Assembly (NCBI GenBank): GCA_947497985.1
Contig: CANMIX010000017.1
Coordinates: 1 to 64,000, forward strand
Length of the DNA: 64,000 bases
Reading direction: 5' to 3'
DNA from: an uncultured Paracoccaceae bacterium
Lineage (GTDB): Bacteria > Pseudomonadota > Alphaproteobacteria > Rhodobacterales > Rhodobacteraceae
This document shows, piece by piece, positions 9,509 through 18,166 of the stretch; position 1 is the first letter of the stretch, and every line of letters begins with the position of its first letter. Under the pieces are notes generated by a model. It was not told the DNA's origin. It did not search any database and saw only the letters and a list, made by a program, of their open reading frames with translations. The position numbers and the translations under genes are program-made.

Positions 9509-9687
9509 AACGATCCAGTCGCAATGGGAAATGGGAAGAGGGAGGGACAGGGATGCACCAGAAATGATCTTAGGGCGGCGCGTGCATCTGTGCCGCAGTT
9601 CCTTAAAATTTACCTCAAACAGTTTGCTAAAGTATTAAAACTTGTCATTAATCTGCGCAAACATAGTACAAAAAATTGAGGATGCAC
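9509..9687. promoter_or_regulatory. Divergent promoter region, beta-helix protein / Wza-like operon
   Basis: The stretch becomes strongly AT-rich over about 9605-9680 (TTAAAACTTGTCATTAAT and TAGTACAAAAAATTG), in contrast to the GC-rich genes on either side. It probably holds the promoter of the rightward export locus. Confidence 0.5.
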
Positions 9688-10359
9688 ATGATTGCGCGCG
9701 TACAGGGAAGCATCATTGTAACGATCCTGGCCCGAATGCAGGTTTGGATGATGGCTATTGTGGTGACTGGGGCCGTTGGGACGGCTGTCTTTGGCGTGGG
9801 TTCTGCGCAGGCGCAGGTGGGCTCTTATATCATCAAACCCGGCGATACGTTGCGGGTGGAAGTGCTGGAAGACACCAGCCTCAATCGCAATGCGCTGGTT
9901 CTGCCCGATGGCACCATCAGCTTTCCACTGGTTGGCGTGGTGCGTCCCTCGGGGCGCACGGTAAACCAGGTGCAAAACATGCTGCGTGGACGGCTTGCGC
10001 CCAATTTTGCCACCCCGCCCACCGTACATGTTTCGGTTGCCGCTCTGCGCAACCCTGCCGAAGATCTGGCGGATCCGCAGTTTGACATCTTTGCCTTGGG
10101 CGAAGTGCTGGCACCGGGCCGCAAGGAAGTGGAGCCGGGCATCACCCTGTTGCAGTTTCTCGCCGAGGCCGGTGGTTTGAGCCGTTTTGCCGCTGAAAAG
10201 CGCATCGAGTTGCATCGCACCGACCCGCAAACCGGGCGGGTTGCGACATTCCTGTTCAATTACCGGGTCCCTCAGGGCGATGCCAGCACCATCAATGGCG
10301 GCACCCGGTTGCAGGCGGGGGATGTGATCAAAGTCCCGCAAAAACGCCTGTTTGAATAA
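9688..10359 (+). CDS. Polysaccharide export protein (Wza/OPX family, short form)
   Basis: About 223 residues; the ATG at 9688 has GAGGA about five bases upstream. A signal peptide ends at AQAQ, with no lipobox cysteine. A Poly_export domain follows (YIIKPGDTLRVEVLED, ALVLPDGTISFPLVG, NQVQNMLRGRL), then an SLBB domain (FALGEVLAPGRKEVEPGITLLQFLAEAGG). Such short OPX proteins form the periplasmic/outer-membrane part of a Wzy-dependent or exosortase-linked EPS exporter. The next gene, an outer-membrane barrel, may supply the missing outer-membrane pore. It is the first gene of the rightward locus. Confidence 0.9.
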   Translation: MIARVQGSIIVTILARMQVWMMAIVVTGAVGTAVFGVGSAQAQVGSYIIKPGDTLRVEVLEDTSLNRNALVLPDGTISFPLVGVVRPSGRTVNQVQNMLRGRLAPNFATPPTVHVSVAALRNPAEDLADPQFDIFALGEVLAPGRKEVEPGITLLQFLAEAGGLSRFAAEKRIELHRTDPQTGRVATFLFNYRVPQGDASTINGGTRLQAGDVIKVPQKRLFE

Positions 10360-10368
10360 GGCCAGCCG

Positions 10369-11823
10369 ATGACACGTCGATCTTTGAACCGCTCCAAGCC
10401 CCAGACGGCGTGGAGCGCGCTTTTTGCCCCGTCCCCGTTCGTGCTGCCCCTGTTTGTGCTGCCTCTGTTTGCCCTGACCGTGACGCCTGCCGCTCAGGCT
10501 CAACAGGTGCAAAACGATGCGCCGCTGCCGGGCTATAGTTTTGAACTGGGGCAAAGCCTTAGGGTGAGCGATAATATTCGCCTCAACCGCAATTCCCTGG
10601 GCACCACAACCGCAGCTGAAACCCGCGCCCGGGCCAGCTACCGCTTTGAAGATAGCCTCCAGAACCTGGAGCTGGAGGCGGGCGGTGTGTTCCGGCTGGT
10701 GGATGATCCGGTTCTGGACTCCGATGGGGATCTGAGCGATGCGGATCTGCGGCTGAATTACCTGCGCGAGAGCGCCAATGCGCGTCTGGCCCTGCAAAGC
10801 AGCTATGCGCGCCGGGATCTGGCCTTTGACAATGCGTTGAACAATGACGGGCTGACAGACCAGGACTTTTCGACCAGTTCAGGCAACCGCGATGACATCA
10901 ATACACAGTTTCGGTTTGACACCGGACTGTCGGATCCTTTGGGGTTGAATGTGACCCTAACTCAGCAGGAACGCCGTTTTAGCGACACCAGCGATACCGC
11001 TCTTTTTGATACAGAGACCGCCAGCGTCCGCATCGGTACGGTGTTTCGGTTTGGCCAGACAACCGAAGCGGAGCTGAGCCTGTTTCAGTCCCGGTTCGAG
11101 GCTGAGAACACGGCCCGCACCGAACGCGACACCCAACGGCTGGTGCTGGGGCTGACCCATGCGTTTTCCGAGATCACCACGCTGCAACTGGATCTGGGCT
11201 ATTCCGAGGTGGATGAGCGCTTTACTGCCCTGCCCGACAACCTGGACCGCAACAGCGGTGTGATCGGCACATTGGCGGTGACCCGTGAACGGCGCAATGG
11301 TGAGGTCAGCGCCAGTCTGGACACCAACGTCACCCAGGCCGGGCGGCGCAATACATTTGAGATCGCCCGCCGCTTTGTACTGCCCACAGGGGTGCTGGCC
11401 TTTAGCCTTGGCGCGGTGGATGGCACCACCACCAACCCGCGTGCCATTGGTTCGGCCGATTACCGCCTGGACTGGATCCGCTCCAGTTTCCGTGCTCAGC
11501 TGCGTCGTACCGCTGCGGTCAGCGACACCACCTCTATTGTGACTGAAACCACCCGGTTGAACCTAGGCTATGATTACGAGCTGAACCCGCTGACCAACCT
11601 GTCTTTGGATCTGCGCCATGCCACCATTCATGAAATCGGCCTGAATGCCGATCCCGACCGCAGCCGATCCAGTGTGGATCTGACCCTGACACGCGATCTG
11701 GGCAATGATTGGGATCTGGTTGCAGGCTATGAATACCGCCGCTCGGACCGGGACGACACCGGTGCGGCCCACTCCAACACATTGTTTTTCACACTTAATC
11801 GTGAATTTGGCGCGCAGAATTAA
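10369..11823 (+). CDS. Outer-membrane beta-barrel protein of EPS locus (EpsL-like)
   Basis: A 484-residue protein with a signal peptide (cleavage near PAAQAQQ). It then has many alternating amphipathic strands ending in aromatic or charged turns (for example ARASYRFEDSLQNLELEAGG, ELSLFQSRFEAENTART, STSLDLRHATIHEI-type strands) and closes with FFTLNREFGAQN. This is the look of an 18-to-22-strand barrel such as EpsL/TIGR03014-like proteins that occur next to exosortase genes. It lies nine bases after the Wza-like gene, so co-expression is nearly certain. It may be the outer-membrane channel for the polymer. Confidence 0.8.
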   Translation: MTRRSLNRSKPQTAWSALFAPSPFVLPLFVLPLFALTVTPAAQAQQVQNDAPLPGYSFELGQSLRVSDNIRLNRNSLGTTTAAETRARASYRFEDSLQNLELEAGGVFRLVDDPVLDSDGDLSDADLRLNYLRESANARLALQSSYARRDLAFDNALNNDGLTDQDFSTSSGNRDDINTQFRFDTGLSDPLGLNVTLTQQERRFSDTSDTALFDTETASVRIGTVFRFGQTTEAELSLFQSRFEAENTARTERDTQRLVLGLTHAFSEITTLQLDLGYSEVDERFTALPDNLDRNSGVIGTLAVTRERRNGEVSASLDTNVTQAGRRNTFEIARRFVLPTGVLAFSLGAVDGTTTNPRAIGSADYRLDWIRSSFRAQLRRTAAVSDTTSIVTETTRLNLGYDYELNPLTNLSLDLRHATIHEIGLNADPDRSRSSVDLTLTRDLGNDWDLVAGYEYRRSDRDDTGAAHSNTLFFTLNREFGAQN

Positions 11824-11872
11824 CGGCTAGGAGGGCTTGGGCTCGGGCATGGTTTTATGCTGATATGCCTGT

Positions 11873-11888
11873 GGCAGGATCCCCTGCC
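11873..11888. terminator. Short hairpin before the exosortase gene
   Basis: GGCAGG-ATCC-CCTGCC forms a 6-bp stem with a tetraloop 31 bases before the exosortase start. No T-tract follows, so it may be an attenuating or mRNA-stabilising structure rather than a full terminator. Confidence 0.35.
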
Positions 11889-11919
11889 AAAAGCCCTGTG
11901 ACAAAGTGCGGAGATCGCA

Positions 11920-13515
11920 ATGGCCCTGTCCCCCAAAGCCCCCACACAGGCCCTGCCACAGGCTTTGATGAACCCCGTCGGCATGTGGTGGCTGACCCTT
12001 GTGACCTGTGGTTCGGTGCCGGTGTTCTGGATTGGCCTGGTATCGCTGGGCCAGGCCTGGTTGACGCCGGAATACAGCCACGGACCGCTGATTCCGGTGA
12101 TCTCGCTTTATCTTTTCTTACGCGAATTGCGCAGTGCGCCGCCGCTGGACAGCCCGGTCACCGACCGTTGGCCCGGCGTCTTGGTGATGGGGTTTGCGCT
12201 GGTTTTGGCGATCTTTGGCAATCTGACCCGGATCCCGGATATTGTCACCTATGCGCTGATCATCTGGACCGGCGGGCTGGTGCTGGTGGTGTTTGGCTGG
12301 AACCGCGGCATTCGTCATCAATTACCGGTGTTCCACCTGATCTTCATGCTGCCGCTGCCGCAATTTATCTATTGGAAGCTGACGATCTTCTTGCAGGGGG
12401 TCTCCTCGGAAATTGGCGTCTGGATTGTGCGCCAGGCCGGGGTTTCGGTGTTTCTTGAAGGCAATGTGATCGACCTTGGCGTCTATAAACTGCAGGTGGC
12501 CGAGGCCTGTTCGGGCCTGCGTTATCTGTTTCCGATCCTGTCGTTCTCATATCTCTTTGCGATCCTGTACCGCGGGCCCGTCTGGCATAAGGCGGTGCTG
12601 CTGTTGTCTGCCGCCCCGATCACCGTTTTGATGAATTCGGTGCGTATTGGCATCATCGGCGTTCTGGTGGACAGCTATGGGATTGAACAGGCCGAAGGGT
12701 TTTTGCACTTCTTTGAGGGCTGGGTGATTTTCATCTGCTGCATTGCGATCCTGTTTGGCATGGCGGTGGCGCTGCAACGTCTGACCCCAAACCCGCTGCC
12801 TCTGTCGCAGGCGGTGGATCTGGATGTCGAAGGTCTGGGCCCCATTGCGCTGCGGGTTCTGGCGATCCGCACCTCGGCTGCATTGGCGGCAGGCGCGATG
12901 CTGACGACCAGCGTATCTGCCGCCTGGCTGGCCTTTGGCGAGATTGAGACAACCCATCTGGACCGACGCCCGTTTTTGCTGTTCCCCCGCCAGATCGCAG
13001 AATGGTCCGGTACCACGTCACGGCTGGACAGCGACATCGAAGAGATCCTGGGCGCGGATGATTATCTGAATGCCACCTATCTGGCCGAAGGCGGCAATCT
13101 GGTGCATATGTTTGTCGCCTTTTACAACAAGCAGACCGAAGGATCCGGCATCCATTCGCCCGAGGTCTGCCTGCCGGTGGGCGGCTGGGAGGTGTTCTCT
13201 TTGGAGCCCCATGCGGTGGATATGCGTGACGCCGGCTATGGCCAGTTTGAGGTGAACCGGGCGGTGATCCAGAAAGGGGTCAGCCATCAGCTGGTCTATT
13301 ACTGGTTTGAACAGCGCGGCAAACGGATGACCAATGATTACAAAGCCAAAGCCAGCGTGGTCTATGACAGCCTGACCATCGGGCGCACCGATGGGGCTTT
13401 GGTGCGCTTTGTGACGCCGATCCACGCCGATGAAGGCGAAGACGCGGCGGATCAGCGCTTGCAGGGCTTTATGCGCGCCAGCTTGCAGCGACTGCCGGAG
13501 TTTGTGCCGGAATAG
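11920..13515 (+). CDS. xrtD: Exosortase (VPLPA-CTERM type, XrtD) fused to an EpsI domain
   Basis: A 531-residue integral membrane cysteine protease/transpeptidase. Multiple helices span residues 15-310. The exosortase catalytic set is visible: Cys197 in [11 protein letters not shown], Arg242 in LMNSVRIG and His263 in GFLHFFEGW. From about residue 320 a periplasmic EpsI/DUF3485-like domain follows ([35 protein letters not shown]). A single-chain exosortase-EpsI fusion of about 520 residues is typical of the XrtD/VPLPA-CTERM system in Rhodobacteraceae. It should cleave VPLPA-CTERM proteins and anchor them at the cell surface. The predicted target lies directly downstream on the other strand. 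A clear ribosome site (GGAGA) precedes the ATG. Confidence 0.92.
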   Translation: MALSPKAPTQALPQALMNPVGMWWLTLVTCGSVPVFWIGLVSLGQAWLTPEYSHGPLIPVISLYLFLRELRSAPPLDSPVTDRWPGVLVMGFALVLAIFGNLTRIPDIVTYALIIWTGGLVLVVFGWNRGIRHQLPVFHLIFMLPLPQFIYWKLTIFLQGVSSEIGVWIVRQAGVSVFLEGNVIDLGVYKLQVAEACSGLRYLFPILSFSYLFAILYRGPVWHKAVLLLSAAPITVLMNSVRIGIIGVLVDSYGIEQAEGFLHFFEGWVIFICCIAILFGMAVALQRLTPNPLPLSQAVDLDVEGLGPIALRVLAIRTSAALAAGAMLTTSVSAAWLAFGEIETTHLDRRPFLLFPRQIAEWSGTTSRLDSDIEEILGADDYLNATYLAEGGNLVHMFVAFYNKQTEGSGIHSPEVCLPVGGWEVFSLEPHAVDMRDAGYGQFEVNRAVIQKGVSHQLVYYWFEQRGKRMTNDYKAKASVVYDSLTIGRTDGALVRFVTPIHADEGEDAADQRLQGFMRASLQRLPEFVPE

Positions 13516-13533
13516 GAAAAGAGAGGGGCCGCT

Positions 13534-14310
13534 TTAGGTGCAGGCAGCGCCTGTGCGCAGACGCTTGCGTCGCACCAACCACAAACCGCCAAGCGCACCG
13601 GCCAACAGCGGCAGACCTGCCGGCAGGGGCACCGGGGCAATTTCAAGGTTCAGCTGCACCGCAGGCGTCAACCGCGACCAGGCCCAAAGATACTCGCTGC
13701 GTTGCTGGCTCGACAGGCTGCTGAGCACGGCGCCGACGTAAAACTGCGCCTCACCCGTGGCGAGAGAGGCATTCAGATCCTCCAACGCCTCGGCATCCAA
13801 GGTGACGCTGATCTCATTCACCGCGCGCAGCGTGTTGCCGACGGTGGCATATTCAACGCTGCCATATTGACGCCCGTTGCCCAGATCATCAAAGGCTGCC
13901 AGGCCGCCTTGGCCTGCGCGCAATTGGGTCTTGTCGGCCGTCACATCGTAAAATTCCAAAGTCTCGCTTTGATCCTGGGACCGCGCCAGACCATTGCCTG
14001 CGGCAAAAACCAGGGTGGCGGCGGTGATCCGCCCCGCATCGGCTTGGCTCAGTGCCGTCTCCTGACTGTCGCCATCGTCAGGATCTGCCGTGAGGTCAAA
14101 CCCATACCAGCTGCGATATTCACGCCCATTGCTGAGCCGCCCGGTCAGTGTATTGAGATTGCTGGGCGTGTGGCTGCCATCATTGCGATACCAGCCCTGA
14201 TCCACCGCATCCAGCGACAGGGTTGCCCCCATTGCCGCGGATCCAGTCAAAAGAGCACCACAAAATGTGACCTGGGCCAATGCGGTCTGAAATCGAATAC
14301 CGATCATCAC
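13534..14310 (-). CDS. VPLPA-CTERM sorting-signal protein, exosortase target
   Basis: A 258-residue secreted protein. An N-terminal signal peptide runs to about SAAMGA. A beta-rich ectodomain follows with DNRT-like repeats and no obvious enzymatic motif. The C-terminus carries the full sorting signal: the VPLPAGLPLLAGALGGLW motif and hydrophobic helix, followed by the basic cluster RRKRLR. By family knowledge, VPLPA-CTERM is the signal read by XrtD, whose gene ends 19 bases away on the opposite strand. It is the only such signal seen in the window, so it may be a dedicated matrix or anchor protein of this EPS system. Confidence 0.9.
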   Translation of the reverse strand: MMIGIRFQTALAQVTFCGALLTGSAAMGATLSLDAVDQGWYRNDGSHTPSNLNTLTGRLSNGREYRSWYGFDLTADPDDGDSQETALSQADAGRITAATLVFAAGNGLARSQDQSETLEFYDVTADKTQLRAGQGGLAAFDDLGNGRQYGSVEYATVGNTLRAVNEISVTLDAEALEDLNASLATGEAQFYVGAVLSSLSSQQRSEYLWAWSRLTPAVQLNLEIAPVPLPAGLPLLAGALGGLWLVRRKRLRTGAACT

Positions 14311-14436
14311 AGTCTCCCGAGCGCAGCCGGTCGACCCTGAATATCAGGACGTGCAGCGCAATTTGGTTAACGGTTTTTTAACACCTGCTTAACCATTGCC
14401 CCGCAAATGGGTCTGAATTTTGCCGCCAATGGGGCA

Positions 14437-14459
14437 GCGGCTGGGAAAAATCCAGCCGC
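14437..14459. terminator. Hairpin between TPR lipoprotein and VPLPA-CTERM genes
   Basis: GCGGCTGG and CCAGCCGC form a perfect 8-bp stem around a seven-base loop. Both neighbouring genes read leftward, so the hairpin sits downstream of the TPR gene. The T-rich stretch lies in the loop, not after the stem. An inverted pair GGTTAA/TTAACC lies nearby at about 14366-14396, possibly regulatory for the VPLPA gene. Confidence 0.45.
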
Positions 14460-14509
14460 CAGCCATGATACTGCCTTAATATTCAAATTTCCCTATTGGT
14501 TCTGCAGCC

Positions 14510-16936
14510 TCAGTTCTGCACAGCCAGTTGTTCCCGCACCTGATCCAGGAACGGCGGGGCAGGTGCGCCAGCCGCCACCAGATCCAGGACCGCCTGATAT
14601 TGGGGGCGGGCGTCATCGGGGCGCTCCAATTGACGGTACAGCTCTGCCAGATGGAAGCGCACCACCGGATCGCGCGGCAGACCTGCAACCGCGGCCTCCA
14701 AATAGGGTTGGGCCTCCTCCAGATTGCCAAGCCGGGTGGCGATCCAGCCATAGGTATCCTGGAAGGCCGGCACATCGCTGCCCCGCAGACGGCGGGCAAT
14801 CACAAAGGCGCGCTCCAGGCTTTCGTTATCCTCACGGTAGCTGGCAATCAGGCTGGCCAGATTGTTGGCGACAACCGGCGAGGTGCTGTTTTGCGCATAA
14901 AGCGCCTCATAAATGGTGATCGCGCGGTCAATCTCACCGCGGGCTTCGGCCTGGCTGGCGCGGATCCATTGGATATTGGCGCTGTTGGGCATCTCCCCTT
15001 CGGCCCGGGTCAAGATAGCCTCGGCGCCGGTCTCATCGCCAAGACTGCGGCGCAGACGGTAAAGCGACAGCCAGCTTTGCTCGCTTTGGGGATAATCCAC
15101 CACCAGCCCCTCCAGCAGGGCGGCGGCAGGTTCCAGACGCCCGTCGGTGGCCAGAACCCCAGCCTGCAGGAAGCGCAAGCTGGGATTGTCGGGATTGTCG
15201 GCCAGAAGTTCGGTCGAATAGGCCAGCGCGCCGTCAATATCGCCATTGGCCAGGCGCACGCGGATCAGCGCCGCTGCGGCTTGCAACCCGCCTCCGGCTT
15301 CATCCTCGGCCAGTTGCCCCAGGAAGTTTTCCAGATCCTGCGCCCGGTCCTGAGCCGCAAACATACGGGCGGTCAGCTCCTTTGCCAAACCATCGGCCGC
15401 AGCACCATCGATGCCTTCCAGGCGGGAGATCACCTGACGCGCGCGGGGCCAGTCTTCGGTCTGCACATAAAGCGCCCCGAGACGGCCCAACAGGCCCAGA
15501 TGCTCCGATTGGCTGCGTAAGGCGGCCTGCAGCACCTCTTCGGCAGAGAAGAACTTCTCGTTGTCAATCAGATGGTTGGCATAGCGCAATGTCTCAGCTG
15601 GGCGGTTGCCCGAAGCCTCGGTCGCAAGGGCCAGCATTTCACGCATCAACCCCAGATCGCCAGCGCGCTGATGCGCCTGAGCCATCAAGGTCAGCAATTC
15701 AGGGTCGCGTGGCGCACTGTCCAGCGCATTGCGCAGTTCAACCAGCGCATCACCGGGCTGGTCGTCGCGGATCAGCCAGCCGGCTTTCATCTTGAGCGCG
15801 CCCAGATGGCCCGCATCATGATCCAGCACCTCTTCGACACGGGCCCGTGCACCGACGCTGTTGCCGGTGGCCTGCAGCATGCGAGCCTGCAGAACCTTGA
15901 TCGTGTCGATCTCGGCACTGGGGTCGACCCCGGACAGGATATCCTCCAATGCGGCGATAGCATCGTCTCGATTGCCCCGGTCATAGTCCAGATTGGCCCT
16001 GAGCGCGCGCAGCTGGTTCTGATCCTCGGGTGCGGCTGCCAGCATCTCGTCGACTTCGGCAATGGCTTGCTCACCGCCGTGATACTGGGTCACAAAACTC
16101 AGCAGTTCCAAACGCGTCCCAGACCCCTCCAACGTGGGATCCTGAATGCGGCTGCGCAAGTAGTCTTCGGCCTCCTGGAGGCGGTCGCCCTCGATCAACC
16201 GCGCCACCAAGGTGCGGTGCAGATCTGCCTCCGGAAAGCGGGTGACCATATCGTGCAGATGGGTGATCACTTCGTCACGGGCACCAAGCTGTTCCAGAAC
16301 GCCCAACCGCAGGCTGTGCATGGGCAGGTTTTGTGCATCCAGCGCCAACAGACGGTCGGTCATGGCCAGCGCGGCCTGCCAGTCCTGGTCCCGCAACAGC
16401 GCATCCAGCACCAATTGCTGCACCACCTGCAGTTCAAGCTGCTGATCCAGCAACGCATTGGCTTGGGCCACAACGTGCGCCACCGCGGATGGGTCTCCGT
16501 TCTCCAACGCGTCGCGATACTGCAGCCCCAGACGCACCGAGCGCAGCACCAGATCTTCGGGCGCCTGTGGTTCGGCCACATCCAGATGGCGCGCGGCCTC
16601 ATCCCAATTGTTCGATGTTGCCGACATCCGCGCCAAAGCGCTGCGCGCTTCAAGATGTTCGGGATCCTGTTCCACCAGGCGCAGATACTGGCTGTAGGCT
16701 TCGGCTAGGTTGCCGCGATCCTCATTCACCTGCGCATAGGTCAGGCGGGCCGCAATATGAAACCCATTGAGTTGGAAAACATTGCGCAGCTCCACAAGCG
16801 CGCGGTCCACATCGCCTTCCTCAAGAAGGGCCAGACCTTTTTCATAGTGTTTCTGGGCCCGCTCCTCTGCGGTGTCACAGGCGGCCAGGGACAAGGGTAA
16901 AATCAGAGCACAAAGAATAAAAAAGCGCTTAAACAT
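14510..16936 (-). CDS. TPR-repeat lipoprotein of exosortase/EPS system (PrsT-like)
   Basis: About 808 residues. The chosen start gives a classic lipoprotein signal: MFKRFFIL, then a lipobox LAAC with Cys20. The rest is almost entirely tetratricopeptide repeats of about 34 residues, beginning AQKHYEKGLALLEEGDVDRALVELRNVF and continuing to DPVVRFHLAELYRQ. Proteins of this length and design accompany exosortase/PEP-CTERM loci (PrsT, TIGR02917). They are thought to scaffold polymer export, as BcsC/AlgK-type TPR lipoproteins do. It reads leftward, divergent from the ATPase-Wzz-kinase operon. Confidence 0.85.
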   Translation of the reverse strand: MFKRFFILCALILPLSLAACDTAEERAQKHYEKGLALLEEGDVDRALVELRNVFQLNGFHIAARLTYAQVNEDRGNLAEAYSQYLRLVEQDPEHLEARSALARMSATSNNWDEAARHLDVAEPQAPEDLVLRSVRLGLQYRDALENGDPSAVAHVVAQANALLDQQLELQVVQQLVLDALLRDQDWQAALAMTDRLLALDAQNLPMHSLRLGVLEQLGARDEVITHLHDMVTRFPEADLHRTLVARLIEGDRLQEAEDYLRSRIQDPTLEGSGTRLELLSFVTQYHGGEQAIAEVDEMLAAAPEDQNQLRALRANLDYDRGNRDDAIAALEDILSGVDPSAEIDTIKVLQARMLQATGNSVGARARVEEVLDHDAGHLGALKMKAGWLIRDDQPGDALVELRNALDSAPRDPELLTLMAQAHQRAGDLGLMREMLALATEASGNRPAETLRYANHLIDNEKFFSAEEVLQAALRSQSEHLGLLGRLGALYVQTEDWPRARQVISRLEGIDGAAADGLAKELTARMFAAQDRAQDLENFLGQLAEDEAGGGLQAAAALIRVRLANGDIDGALAYSTELLADNPDNPSLRFLQAGVLATDGRLEPAAALLEGLVVDYPQSEQSWLSLYRLRRSLGDETGAEAILTRAEGEMPNSANIQWIRASQAEARGEIDRAITIYEALYAQNSTSPVVANNLASLIASYREDNESLERAFVIARRLRGSDVPAFQDTYGWIATRLGNLEEAQPYLEAAVAGLPRDPVVRFHLAELYRQLERPDDARPQYQAVLDLVAAGAPAPPFLDQVREQLAVQN

Positions 16937-17308
16937 CAGAATTATACCTCTAAACGCAGGGTGCTGCATTAAATTTCAATGAGGGGCGTTGCGAATCCCT
17001 TGGTGACACTCATAACGAGCGCATAAAACATTTATCACGTTCGCCGCCCGGTTTTGACAATCGCCTCTCAGGCACTTTTTCGTGTCTTCTTCACAAGGAT
17101 GCCGTCGCAGACGATACAGACGGTATATTGGGTATATCTGTACATTCAAACCGCGATATTTTTAAGCGGAGACCGGAAATCAGGATGCAAATTGCAAGCA
17201 CCTCTTTTATATTGTCCCACAATGGGCAGACGAGGCGACGGCAGCATGCAGAAATCACCACGAAATCTGAAACTTGTGCGGAATGTGCCGTGAAGAACGG
17301 GACCTGAT
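16937..17308. promoter_or_regulatory. Divergent regulatory region with two inverted repeats
   Basis: These 372 bases separate the leftward TPR gene from the rightward ATPase operon, and no convincing gene was seen. Two palindromes lie upstream of the ATPase start. TGCAA-A-TTGCA at 17186-17196 and ATTGT-CCC-ACAAT at 17211-17223 are each perfect and sit about 25 bases apart, centre to centre, flanking a TTTTATATT stretch that could be a -10 region. They are candidate operators for this EPS operon; the regulator is unknown. Confidence 0.5.
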
Positions 17309-18166
17309 ATGACACGGTCAGATCTGCTGTATGCGGAGCATTTTGGGCTCAGTGAACGCCCCTTTTCCCTGGTGCCTGACCCCAGTTTTCTGTTCTGGTC
17401 CCAGGCCCATCAACGTGCTTTTGCGGTGATGGAATATGCCATCTATACCCGGGCGCCGATCACCTTGATCACGGGCGAAATCGGCACCGGTAAAACCACA
17501 TTGCTGCAGGAGCTTTTGTCGCGCCTGCAAGAGGATGTGACCGTGGGGCTGATCTCGAATGCCCAAGGCGGACGGGGCGAGCTGATCCAATGGATCCTCA
17601 ATGCGCTGCAAGTGCAGATCGACCCCCAGGCGTCCTATGTGCAGATGTTTCAGATGTTGCAGGATTACCTGCTGGCGCAATATGGCGCCGGGCGTCGGGT
17701 GATGCTGGTCTTTGACGAGGCGCAGAACCTGTCGATGGAAGGCCTGGAAGAGCTGCGCATGCTCACCAATATCAATTCCAACAAAGATGTGCTGATCCAG
17801 CTGGTGCTGGTCGGCCAGCCCGAGCTGCGCGATATGGTGCAGGATCCGCGCCTAGAGCAGCTGTTGCAGCGCATCGCCTCCAATTATCACCTGCGCGATA
17901 TGACGCTGGACACCATGCAGGCCTATATCCGACACCGGCTCAAGGTGGCAGGCGGCAGCGGTGATGAATTTCAGACGGATGTTTTTGACATGATCTTTGC
18001 CGAGACCCAAGGCACCCCGCGGCTGGTCAATCAGCTTTGTGATTTTGCCATGCTCTATGCCTGGAGCGCCGAAGAGACCCAGGTGAGCCCCGACACCATC
18101 CAACAGATCCTGGATGATGGGGTCTATATGCGCCGCCAACGCCGCATAGAACGGGAGACTGTATAG
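17309..18166 (+). CDS. ExeA-like AAA ATPase of exosortase/EPS locus
   Basis: A 285-residue P-loop ATPase: FGLSERPFSLVPDPSFLFWS at the N-terminus, Walker A GEIGTGKTT near residue 56, Walker B MLVFDEAQNL near residue 132, and GQPELRDMV with an arginine-rich RIASNYHLR segment. This is the ExeA/general-secretion AAA_22 layout and the form that accompanies exosortase loci (TIGR03015). Its role in polymer export is not well defined; it may couple ATP use to assembly of the export complex. The next gene starts on the base after its stop, so the two are co-translated. Confidence 0.88.
   Translation: MTRSDLLYAEHFGLSERPFSLVPDPSFLFWSQAHQRAFAVMEYAIYTRAPITLITGEIGTGKTTLLQELLSRLQEDVTVGLISNAQGGRGELIQWILNALQVQIDPQASYVQMFQMLQDYLLAQYGAGRRVMLVFDEAQNLSMEGLEELRMLTNINSNKDVLIQLVLVGQPELRDMVQDPRLEQLLQRIASNYHLRDMTLDTMQAYIRHRLKVAGGSGDEFQTDVFDMIFAETQGTPRLVNQLCDFAMLYAWSAEETQVSPDTIQQILDDGVYMRRQRRIERETV

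Noticed and set aside
8651-9679. Long rightward frame antisense to the beta-helix gene
   Set aside because: It is a mirror of the real gene, which has a signal peptide and a beta-helix pattern; the antisense product has neither.
15572-16708. Long rightward frame antisense to the TPR lipoprotein
   Set aside because: It is a shadow of the GC-rich TPR gene, with low-complexity His/Gln/Arg composition.
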